A stretch of 19,260 nt of DNA. It comes from Thoreauomyces humboldtii (lineage: Eukaryota; Chytridiomycota; Chytridiomycetes; Spizellomycetales; Powellomycetaceae). Every line of letters starts with the position of its first letter. The first letter of the stretch is position 1. The notes beneath the pieces are model-generated. The model saw nothing but the letters and a program-made list of their open reading frames with translations. It searched no databases and was not told the origin of the DNA. The stretch is taken from assembly GCA_027596035.1 (NCBI GenBank), contig JADGJA010000422.1:1-19260 (forward strand), given 5' to 3'. Made by a program: the position numbers and the translations under genes. This document shows positions 1 to 8,630 of this stretch, piece by piece.

Positions 1-597
1 GGGGAGGGACATCACAGATGGGGTTCACCAACAAACTCACGAGCAAGTGTTACATCCGACTACGTCCACGCCTTCCTCCAGCTCCATCTCGGTGACAGCG
101 TAACGACCGCCGCAACGACAAGCCGTGACGAACCTGGCTCCCGACCCTCCTCCTTCGCCTTCCCCTTCCCCTTCGCCATGCTCCTCGTACTCCATGGCAT
201 CGAGATCCACCTCCGCATGGACGATCCCCGCGCCGGCGCGTCTTGGTCCTTCGCCAAGGGACGAGGACGTCAACAGCTCCTGATCGTAGACGGCGCGGGA
301 TTCCGCGTCCTGGAGGACCTCCCAGGCGGACACTATCCGTCGAAAGTGGGCGGTGAGATGGGAGAGGAGGGTCGGGGATGCGTCTTTGGGGGCTTTGTCA
401 GGGTGGTACTGAGAAAAGACAGGAACGTCAGAGGGGGGCAGAGAGACAAGGGACGGGGGGGGGGCTCGGAAAGGTACCTCCAACACCAGTTTCTGATAAT
501 GTCGTTTTATGTCGATGAGATGAGCGGTGGGAGTGACATCGAGGACTTCGTAGTGGGTTGATGGCGGTCTTGCATGGTGAGGCATATATTGGTCCAT
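1..597 (-). CDS. DPH4: Diphthamide biosynthesis protein 4 (J-domain protein with CSL zinc finger), 3' end off window
   Basis: DPH4 (DNAJC24) proteins carry an N-terminal J domain and a C-terminal CSL (DPH-type) zinc finger and support the iron-sulfur step of diphthamide formation on elongation factor 2. The start is the ATG at 597-595. Exons are 597-478 and 408-41. The 69-nt intron 477-409 runs from GTACCT to TTCTCAG and is in frame, and removing it joins KLVLE directly to YHPDK, so the HPD motif falls at residues 42-44. Residues about 106-115 (VDLDAMEYEE) and C137-x-C139, then C159-x2-C162, match the CSL finger. The frame meets a TGA at 39-37, but that TGA lies inside a perfect donor (TC|GTGAGT at 40-35), exactly where the family has Cys-Ser-Leu. 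The real last exon is therefore outside the window. A Gly/Glu low-complexity run (about 118-130) sits between the two domains. The family call is firm; the true C-terminus is unseen. Confidence 0.9.
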
Positions 598-791
598 GCT
601 GGTCGGTGTGCTCCCAAAACGTCGAACTTTTTTGGAAGTGTGCGAGTGTGACAAACTTTTTGACGCCTTTTGCTGTGCCACAGCTGCGCCATGCAATCTA
701 CAATGCGCTCGAAACTTTTTGGATTCTTGGAAGTTTCGACCATCCCGCCTCGACATTGCCTTGCTGTTACCCTATACACCAAGCAGTTACC
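598..791. promoter_or_regulatory. Bidirectional promoter region between DPH4 and the TMEM70-like gene
   Basis: This 194-bp gap separates two start codons pointing away from each other, so it must hold both promoters and both 5' leaders. It contains three related T-rich words: CGAACTTTTTTGG (623-635), CAAACTTTTTGA (652-663) and CGAAACTTTTTGG (710-722). It also contains a perfect 9-bp inverted repeat, TCGAAACTT (709-717) against AAGTTTCGA (731-739), with a 13-bp spacer. No TATA box is evident. The regulatory role is inferred from position only. Confidence 0.55.
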
Positions 792-1687
792 ATGATGAGG
801 TCGTTGGGTTTCAGGAGACGCGCAATCACCTGCAGAGTCGCTGTCCCGACGTCTCCTTTCTCCGCCCACCGTCTGCAAACCACGTCCGCCCAACCCAGAA
901 CCACCCCGCCACCCGAAGCTCCTGCTATATATTCCGGTCCTCTAGCCAAGACCTTGATATATCTCAAGTAAGGAGAGAGAACAGTTGGATCTTCTTTCGT
1001 TCTCCGCTGACCATGCGCTTGCTCCTTAGGCGAGTCAGTGCAACAACGTTCGGACTGTCGACCTTTGCGTCTCCGCTCCTCACCATCGCAGAGTACAGCA
1101 ACCTCGCGGTGGTGGGAACGATGATGGGGGCAGCGGTCCTCACATCTGGACTCTCGACGCTACTGGTCCAGTACTGCGTCAATCCTTACGTGACCCAGAT
1201 CTCCCTAGCTCCGTCATCCCTACCACCACCATCATCAACCCCGTCATCCTCCTCTCCACCTCAGACGGCGATCGTCCAGACCCTCACCTTCTTCGGAAAC
1301 GTCCGTCACACGGCCGTCCGCATCTCCGACATCGTCCCCGCCTCGGACCGCGCGTTCGCGAGCTGGAGAGTCAGGGAAGGCGCCGTCACCAGCGACGACG
1401 CGGATCCCGCCCTCCTGAGGGACCTGGAGGCGGCCGGAAAGGTCCGTCCCAGCGCTCGCTTCAAGCGGACCAGGTTCTACGTTCATCCCGAGCTCGATGA
1501 AGGGTTCTCTCCCGACATGGGGGATCTGGTCAGAGCCGTCAACCGTCACGGAAGGGCCGCGTCGGCGGCTGCGACGGCTGGCGGTGGTGACGGCCCGGTG
1601 CCTGCGTCCGCCACGACCGGGGATGCCGTCGCCAGCAAGGCATGGGATGATGTCGTCAAGGACCTACGAAAGGGCAGCAAGGCGTAA
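792..1687 (+). CDS. TMEM70-like mitochondrial inner-membrane protein
   Basis: Exons are 792-967 and 1030-1687. The 62-nt intron 968-1029 has donor GTAAGG, branch-like CGCTGAC and acceptor CCTTAG. Splicing joins the segment ending IYSGPLAKTLIYL to KRVSATTFGLSTFASPLLT, which is the conserved TMEM70 block, so two frames that look unrelated form one 277-residue protein. The start is the first ATG of ATGATGAGG at 792. The N-terminus (MMRSLGFRRR..., Arg-rich, no acidic residues) looks like a mitochondrial presequence. Two hydrophobic segments (about 61-79 and 84-109) form the family's membrane hairpin. They are followed by NPYVTQI, a Pro/Ser-rich stretch (about 119-137) and VQTLTFFGNVRHTAV. TMEM70 family proteins assist assembly of ATP synthase and other respiratory complexes; that role here is inferred. 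An ATG at 1013 lies inside the intron and is not the start. The stop is TAA at 1685. Confidence 0.82.
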
Positions 1688-1866
1688 ACGTTTTTTTTTT
1701 TGGGCGTAACGTCGTAATTGAACTGAATAGATATGAGGTAGTTTTTCTAAGCGCACCATCTGCAGCGCGACTTATATCTGATTCGACAAAGCAAACAGCT
1801 CCTGGAGCCTATGGAGTTCAAAGTTTATATGATGAGTGGGAAGGGTTCACACGCGGGATTCGGCTT

Positions 1867-4800
1867 TCATGGAGTGGGGTTGGGGTTAGCGGCCTGTGGA
1901 GCCGCTGGCGGCACGGCAGGTAGTATAGGTGGGAAAGTGCCCGTAGGCGTTGCGGGCGGCATGCTAGTGCTCGCACGGCGGGAGGGGGGAGTGATGGCCA
2001 TCGGGGCGTTTGGATCGTGCTTGGAGGACTCTTTCAGCAAGAAAGAGATCCACATGTCCGTAAATGACTACATCACCCCGGTCAGTAACCAATGGACACT
2101 TCACGCCGCGATAGGTGGTGGTGATCTTACCTCTCCAACGGCGGGGCCCTTCGAGCCAGCTGCTCCGGTTTTGGCCCTTTGCAAGCCAACGGTAGCACGA
2201 TCCGCGTCATCCAAAGCAAGCACGGAAGCCAGAACCGAAAGCATATCCCATTTCCGTGGATCTCCGCGAGGTGCGCCACAGTAAGCAACCACCAGCCGGG
2301 ATATCATTTGCCGATCCACCAGTTCGCCGCCCGCGGCAGTGAGGTCGTTCAGACGTCGAAGAGCTTCTCCGAGATGCTGCTGCATGATGTGAAGGTCATG
2401 TCGAAGCTTGCCCACTTGCTGCGTCTTCCGGTTGAGCTCCTCGGTGGTACCCATGGGGACGGCGGCATGAGACGGTGATGCCTGAAGGGTCTCTGCACGT
2501 TCTTTGTAGTCCTTGAGTTCCGTAGACAAGGTGGCAAGCTCGTCGCGGAGGTGCGCTACCGCCGCGTCAATATCTGCCTGTCTGCTATCCTGGAATGCCG
2601 AGAGGACATCGGTGAGGTTAGCCACTGCCATTGCCTCTCGCTCGTGCTCAAGCTCCGCTCGCTGAAGCTCCGTTTTGAGCTCCTCGGCCTCGTCCATCAT
2701 GGCTTCCGCTCGGTCAGCAGCGATGCGAGCGGCGTCTCGCTCCCGTGCGCAAGATTCCTCCAGCTCTGCGTTTGTGAGCTCAAGTTTCGAGATGCGGTTG
2801 AGGTGTGTGGTGAGCACCTGCTCAGTTTCTGTGGCATGCGCAAGCTGTGCGTCCTCGGTCTCTATGAGGTGGGCTCGTAACCGCGTGATGTCGGCTTCCA
2901 ATCGGTTGACTGCTTCGGTCGATGTGAGAAGCTCTTGCGTGAGCGCAGCGTTCTCATTCTGAAATCGGGCCTGCGCTGTCGCAAAGGTCTCGTTAACCTG
3001 CTGCAAGTCGGAACGGAGTCTCGTACTCGATTCCTGTTCATGTTTGTCAAAATCAATGTCATCACGTTAAGAATTGAGTTCAACGCGAACGTACCATCTC
3101 GGCTTGAAGCTTGGGAACAATTGTATTCTTCATCGTGGTGAGACGATCCATGAGCATAGTTCTTTCTCCCGTAAGACGTTTGATCGTATCCTGCGCTTGG
3201 GTGTACTGGCTTTGGAGCGCCGAAAGGTCAACAGGCTCGTTCGGCGAAGCCGGCGTGTGGAGCGCCGGAGCTGAGTCGGCAGTACTTGGCAAGTTTGAAG
3301 GCAGACTAGACAACTTCTGCTCGTATTCTATGACAGGAAACAAAGAGCAGTGAGCAGCTACGTTTTCGACGGAAAACGAAAAAGGCGTACCTAGCCTAGC
3401 GTCCTCCACCGCTCGATTTACTTGAGCTTTGAGATGTTCAGCCTGTTGCCGGGCTTCGTCAAGCTCAGCTGTCTTCTCCGCAACGCGCCCTTTCCACTCG
3501 CCCAAAATTCCAGCGAGCACGGATATCTCCGTAAGGATGGCTTGCGGTACCAAAGTCTTCGGTGTCCCGTCGTCGATGTCGTTCTGCTCTTCGCCCCACC
3601 CGGGAGCAGGAGAGGGAGCGGCCGCCGAAGCTTTGTTGTGAGCTGAAAACCTCCGAAGATGGAACACAATCGCTTCAACCATTGCGTCAGAGTCCGAAGC
3701 GGAGTTGGAGTCGTTGAGCTGACGCTCCGCGACCGTAGGTACTTCGCTGTGTCTCTGCAACTTTTGTTCAGTATCTGCAAGCGCAGTTTGACATTGCGCA
3801 AGTTCCGATTCGAGATAAATAATTTTGTTTTCGGCATTTGCAGAACGGGCGTGCAAAGCCTTAAGATCGTCTTCCAACGCTTTGACAGATGGCCGATCAG
3901 CGAGCTCCGCTTCAAGCTCGGCGACTCGTTGCCGAGAAGCGACGACGTCCTGTCGGAGAGTTTTGATCTCTTCTCGGTCAGAGTCATTGGCTGTAGATGT
4001 CGCGAGCGCTTCCTCAAGATCTGATATCTTTTGTCGCAAATCAACGACGCTGCGCTCTGAAAGTTCTCGCTCCCTCTCAATCGCCGCGTTCGAAGGACGA
4101 GACTCGAGCTCAGTCTCCAATGAAAGAACTTTCTGCTGTGCGTCCGAGAGAAGCCTGGCCATGTTAAGTCGTTCCTCTTCCGACGCAGCTGCCGAAGGAC
4201 GAGTCTCGAGATCTGCCTCCAAAGCCAGAATTTTGTCCCGAGCGTCTGCAATCGCTTGTTCCAACACCGTACGTTCCGCTTCGACCTTCTCCATGGTAAG
4301 ACTGTTTTCAAGATTGGCTTCCAATTCCCTAATCCTTTGCTGTGCATCAGCGACACTGTTATGCAGAGAATCCCGCTCGATCCGAATGGTTTCTTGATTC
4401 GCTTCCAAAGAGGATATCTGTTGCTGCGCATCCGCCGCGCGGCGAGCAAGAACCTCTCGCTCGCCCTCGATCGCCGCTCGGCGCTCGACGTCCGACTGCA
4501 AAGCCTTGATCTGCTCAGCGTCTTCTAACTGCTGCTGCCGGTACATGCCGACCATCTGAGTGATCTGCTCCTGATGAATCCTTCCCTCTTCTTCGAGTGA
4601 TGATTGTGCATACCGCGCTTGTACCTCGAGCGTGTTGATTTGAGCCTGCAAGCGGGCGATCATTCCTGCATCACCGTTAGGCTGCTGTGCTGGTTGCCCC
4701 CGTTCCGCTGAGGGCGGCGACTGCTCGGGTGGAGTTCGAGTACCGTATGCTCGGGCATTCTCAAGTTCCTCAATTCGTGCGTTAGACTCTTCGATACTCG

Positions 4801-6575
4801 CGAAAAGTTGTTGACTCAGCGACTCATTGCCCTTTTGGAGAATCTCTATTTCTTGTTGAAGTTCCACCTCTCGAGCTGAAAGGGCTTGGAGCTTTGCAGC
4901 GACGACATCGGCGTCTGATCCTTTGGCAACCGCTACCTGCAATTTTTCGCGTTGCGTCACCATCTTATGTTCTGCATCGGCGAGACGACGCCTCAAGGCG
5001 TCGAGTTGCTCATCTTTTTCGCGAACCTGCTTGCGCAGCGTCTCTTCCGGGGTCTGGTTCGACACGGGCGCAGGTGCCCAATCAAAATCGGTCATGTCAT
5101 CCTGCACATCCCACCCGTCCGAGCTGCTCGCGGAAGACGTGAGCGTGTGACCTGTTTGATCCGAAGCGCCTGTGGATGCTGGGGCCTCTGGATTCTTGGG
5201 AGCCTGAATCTGGGCTCGAAGATTCTCGTTTTCCTCTCGTAACAAAACTATTGCAGCGGTATTCTCCACCGGAGCTGCCTTGTCAAGCTGCTGGGTGAGC
5301 TGATCGTTCGCCTCTGTTAAGGTTTGGACCGCAGCCACAAGCTCATCATTATGTTCTTGCAATTGAGCAAGTCTTGCGCTCATTTGCTCTGCCTCCGTCA
5401 ACTTCGCCTTGGCTTGTGCCAATTCCTCCGTGATAAGAGGAAGGCTATGCAGTTCCTCTAGTTTCACGGCGTTATCCCGGATGTGTTCCAAAAGTCTTGC
5501 GTTTTCCTCCTCGCTCGAAGTCCAGCGCAGTTTGTAATCATCCTTTTTCGCTTCTGCTTCTCTGATGCGATCCTCGTATGCCTCGGCGCTTGCAGCAGCC
5601 ATAGTTTTCTCGGACTCACGTCGTAGTTCTGAGATCGTCAAGTTGAGCTGCTCGTTCGTGGTATTGAGAGATCCAACTTCCTGCTTCAACCTGAGATGTT
5701 CGTCGTTCACGTCTGCTAGATTCCTTTGCGCAACTTGAAGCTCTTCACACGAACTCTCGAACTGGGTTTCCATGGTGTTCAATTTCTCGGCAAGCTTGCT
5801 GTTTTGGCTCTCGGAATCGGCAAGGCGGCTATCGGACAGCGTGGACGCGGATCGCAGGTTCTCGCAAACAGCAGTAAGTCGTTTGACTTCTTCAGCGGTC
5901 TGCCGCAGTTCCTCGGCGGAGTTGGCTTTGGCCGTTGCAGACTCCTGGATGATGTCGGCCTCCCGCCCGGAGCTTTGCTGTAACAAAGTCTCAAGCTCAC
6001 CGACGCGATTCCGCAACTCTTCTATGACCTGAATATGGCTTGGACTGTCACCATTCTCCTGCGGTTGCCGCGAGTCCGCCAAGGTCGCCTGTAAAGCGGT
6101 GATTTCTGCATCTTTCGCGGCTACCGTAGCGTCATGAGCTGTGACCCGTTGAGAAAGGGCAGTGTTTTCTGCAGAGAGATGCTTCAGGTGCTGCACCGCC
6201 TTTCCCAGCTTTGACCGGTAGGTCTGGATGAGATCGGTATCGGATGACCCAGGAACTGGTGATCCAGGTTGTGTGATGGGTTGTGATCGTGCGGCGCTTT
6301 GAGCTAGCCGTGTCTTCAGTTCCTCTATCTGTGCATCGCGCTCTGCTAGCTTCTCGCCCAGAGAAACAGAGAGTCTTTCAGCGCCCGGCCTTGGACATGA
6401 ACATCAGAACTCGTAGCGGCCCCACCTTTTTCTGGGCCTCGGCAAGGGCTTGTGAGTGATCCGCACCGTTCTTCCCAGATCCTGTACCATCCTCGTGGTG
6501 AAGGTCCCACCCAGATCCTTCGTCAATCATACGGTCTGCTTGCTGGTGGAGAAAGGACGATGCTCTGTCGTCCAT
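1867..6575 (-). CDS. IMH1: GRIP-domain golgin (IMH1-like), long coiled-coil trans-Golgi tether
   Basis: GRIP golgins bind Arl1-GTP at the trans-Golgi through the C-terminal GRIP domain and capture vesicles with their long coiled coil. Exons are 6575-6426, about 6352-3391, 3327-3095, 3033-2131 and 2067-1867, giving about 1482 residues. Nearly everything from residue 60 to 1340 is heptad-rich coiled coil. The GRIP domain is about residues 1351-1400 (VDRQMISRLVVAYCGAPRGD...), with the conserved aromatic as Y1366. The last exon adds SFTDMWISFLLKES, a C-terminal block I associate with fungal GRIP golgins, then a Pro/Ala tail. Clear introns are 3390-3328 (63 nt, stop-free), 3094-3034 (GTACGT...AACAG, 61 nt) and 2130-2068 (GTAAGA, branch TACTGAC, 63 nt). 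Intron 1 is less certain: donor AAAAAG|GTGGGG at 6425 with acceptor at 6353 or 6350, after a CT-rich tract. The ATG at 6575 has an in-frame TGA 9 nt upstream. A 34-residue tandem repeat occupies residues 690-921. Confidence 0.87.
3740..4435 (-). repeat. 34-residue tandem repeats encoded in the golgin coiled coil (six full copies plus one shorter)
   Basis: Copies begin with A/S/V-D-A-Q-Q-K-I-like residues whose first codons start at 4435, 4351, 4249, 4147, 4045, 3943 and 3841 on the minus strand. The first copy is 28 residues. The next six are exactly 34 residues (102 nt) each. Every copy holds a core of the type K/R-I/V-x-x-L-E-x-x-L-E/A near positions 6-15. Copies 3, 4 and 6 also share a T/S/D-R-P-S signature. 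The DNA itself has diverged, so this is an old protein-level repeat rather than a recent tandem duplication. Confidence 0.8.
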
Positions 6576-7034
6576 GGGCGGACCTCAGGCAATAGATTCT
6601 GGAGGCAGCGCTAATTCAAGTTCTCGAAGACGATGGTTCACAACGATTGCAGGGGAAGATGATCCCCTCGTGGTGGATAGTCCTCCTCTGCGCACGTTTC
6701 AAGCCCGGAAGCCAGGGAGTTTAGGGATCACCGTCAAGATTCCAGGTGCGGTTGACAAACAGGCAGCGACGGCGCGACAGACCCGCTGTTTAAGTCGACA
6801 GCATGCAGCACTGCATGATCCCTGATGCCGCCCTACCGATACATACTGGTATTATGCCGTTGGGCCAGGGTGGCCGACAGGAACTCTAGAGTGGTACCTG
6901 GGAAGCCCACTAAAAGTTACTGGATGTTACTGTAAGCTGCAGATTCAATCATTCCCGCTAAACTGGATGTTGCCAAAATCGAGTCTATCGTTTTTTAAAC
7001 GCTTTCGCGTATACAAAGCTGAAGCCGAGGCACT
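6576..7034. other. Intergenic gap between golgin 5' end and DID2 3' end
   Basis: These 459 bp lie between two genes on the same strand. They should contain the DID2 3' UTR and terminator and the golgin promoter and 5' leader. I see no conserved protein, tRNA or structured RNA. An 83-codon plus-strand frame (6574-6825) shows no recognisable domain. A short word, ACTGGATGTT, occurs twice (6918-6927 and 6962-6971). No function can be assigned. Confidence 0.4.
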
Positions 7035-7893
7035 TCATCCATTCCTTAATTTCGCCAAGCGCTCCGTCAAGTCATCCTGATCCTTTTCCACCGCTGCGGT
7101 GCCAGGGTTGAGGCTACCGGTAGCGGCACCAGGCATCTCCATCTGTAGCTCCAGTCCATTTTCGTCAGCAACTTGCTGCATAAGGTCCTCCACCTGATCC
7201 TGCGGGGTCGACATGGCCGTTGTTTGGCCCATGGAAGATTCCATGTACTGCGTCTGCACGTCCAGGTCTTCGAATTGGGATTCGAACTTGTCCATCACCA
7301 TAGATATCTAGATGCAAAGCGATCAGTCCGAGTGTCCAGTGAAGTTGGTATACTTCTGCGGGCAGTACCTGTTCGAGATTCATACTGTTCATAGCCTTCT
7401 CCATTCCCTTGACGACTCCCGCCATGGACTGGGATACTTTGCGCATCGTGACCGCTGTTTGCACCCGTGCCGCAACGCCATCGATCCTCGACCCCAACCG
7501 AAGGAAATTCAAAGATTCATTTTTCTTTCTGATCGCATTGGAAGCATATATCCTAGCTCCCTCCATGTTGCCCTGCTGAATGGCCTAGATAGGAACCTCA
7601 GAGGTTGATATTTCGAAGGAGCGCACAGTTCGCAGTTTCTGGTTTGAGGAAGCGAGTTTCCAAACGCAAGATGCGTACCTTCTTCAGCTTAGCTTTTTCT
7701 GCTGCCTCATCTTTGGTCGATTTTTTGGCTTGTCGCTGAAGCTGCTTTGCAGTGAACTTCAGTTGGAATAGGTGCTCTGCACAAGAAACAACCGTCAGTT
7801 CCCTGCAAATATTGCGTAGAAGCAGCCTACGCAAGCATGCAGCCAAACAAGAGCTCGATCGACGCATCACATACTGTCCATCCCAGAAGCCAT
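7035..7893 (-). CDS. DID2: ESCRT-III subunit DID2/VPS46 (CHMP1 family)
   Basis: DID2/CHMP1 is a late ESCRT-III protein that recruits and regulates the Vps4 ATPase during multivesicular-body sorting. Exons are 7893-7875 (only 19 nt), 7776-7679, 7584-7369 and 7307-7035, giving 201 residues, the usual family length. The introns are 98 nt (GTATGT...GTGCAG), 94 nt (GTACGC...TCTAG) and 61 nt (GTACTG...TCTAG). Splicing gives [20 protein letters not shown] at the N-terminus, then the hallmark [14 protein letters not shown] (about 49-62), [15 protein letters not shown] and [14 protein letters not shown]. The C-terminus [11 protein letters not shown] (189-199) fits the MIM1 motif that binds the Vps4 MIT domain. 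The start is fixed because only this ATG joins a perfect GTATGT donor in the right phase. The gene diverges from VPS41 across 737 bp. Identification is firm. Confidence 0.94.
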
Positions 7894-8630
7894 ATTTGCT
7901 TGTTTGTATAGCTGCTGGTTGCTGCGAACGCGGTGGCGATGTGCGATGCTTTTGCAATTGCCAATGGGGAAAGGTCAGCTTCACAGGTTGGTTTCTCGGA
8001 GCCTTTTCCTGGCCACGTCACGACCCGACAGCTGTTTCACAAGCCCACCAAGCCCACTCTCCACCAAGCAGCCGCAGCATCAGGGATTCAAGAAACGATG
8101 CCCCACTCTCCTGCCGCCTGTGCTGGAAGAAGCGGTAGTCAGGCTGAACTCGGTGAGCATGTTTTGCGGATCTCTCTGGTCGGTTGATATCGAGTGGGCC
8201 GGAGAGACTCAATAGGAAGCGGATTTCCGTGTTCATTTACGACCTCACCGTGATGCACGCCATCCTTTCTTTCTGCCGTCAAGTTCCTTGCCGAGCCCGG
8301 GATAGTCAGGGACTGACGACACGTAGCGAGTTCCTACAACGTAGCGAGCCTCCTGCTTCCTCTGTCCTTTTTCGCTGTCCAGACATCAAATCAAGACGTG
8401 CGCCACATACGTCCGCTCGCTCTTGTGAGCTCATGATTCGCGCAATGGCATTAGCGATCGAGGCTCAACCGTTTTCGCTCGGGAACGAAAGCAACAGAAC
8501 TTCAAACCATCGCGGTGGAAAGGCGTAAGGATCCTGAACCATAGTATTGAGGAAGCGTTAAATTGAACGGGTCATCAATCCAAAACGTCGCTCGCCGTTC
8601 CTTAGACCTGGCCGCGGAGTCGTTCGCAAA
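7894..8630. promoter_or_regulatory. Divergent intergenic region between DID2 and VPS41
   Basis: These 737 bp separate the DID2 start (minus) from the VPS41 start (plus), so they hold both promoters and leaders. The frames through the region are short and show no known domain. The only local regularity I see is a 10-bp direct repeat, ACGTAGCGAG, at 8321-8330 and 8339-8348. A leader intron in either gene cannot be excluded from sequence alone. Confidence 0.45.

Noticed and set aside
37..39. TGA as the true stop of the DPH4 gene
   Set aside because: It lies inside a consensus donor (GTGAGT) placed exactly where the CSL finger must continue, so the frame is more likely spliced onward outside the window.
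614..624. Shared 11-mer CCAAAACGTCG in two promoters (also at 8580-8590)
   Set aside because: Chance sharing of 11-mers is expected many times in a window this long, and the copies differ in position and orientation relative to the starts.
596..1029. Long plus-strand open frame extending the TMEM70-like gene upstream in its exon-2 frame
   Set aside because: The frame has no conserved content before 1030. The conserved N-terminal block is in another frame (792-967) and joins by a clear 62-nt intron.
1691..1701. Run of 11 T as a terminator or transposon tail
   Set aside because: It sits in the 3' region of a polymerase II gene, without target-site duplications or a flanking element; a simple homopolymer is enough.
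1811..2284. 157-codon plus-strand frame
   Set aside because: It is antisense to the last two golgin exons, which carry the GRIP domain and its conserved tail; its own product has no recognisable domain.
3825..4397. 190-codon Ser/Arg-rich plus-strand frame
   Set aside because: It is a mirror of the repeated coiled-coil coding strand, and the Ser/Arg bias is what antisense Glu/Ala/Leu codons give.
6574..6825. 83-codon plus-strand frame next to the golgin start
   Set aside because: It overlaps the golgin start codon, shows no known domain, and has no promoter room of its own; kept only as intergenic.
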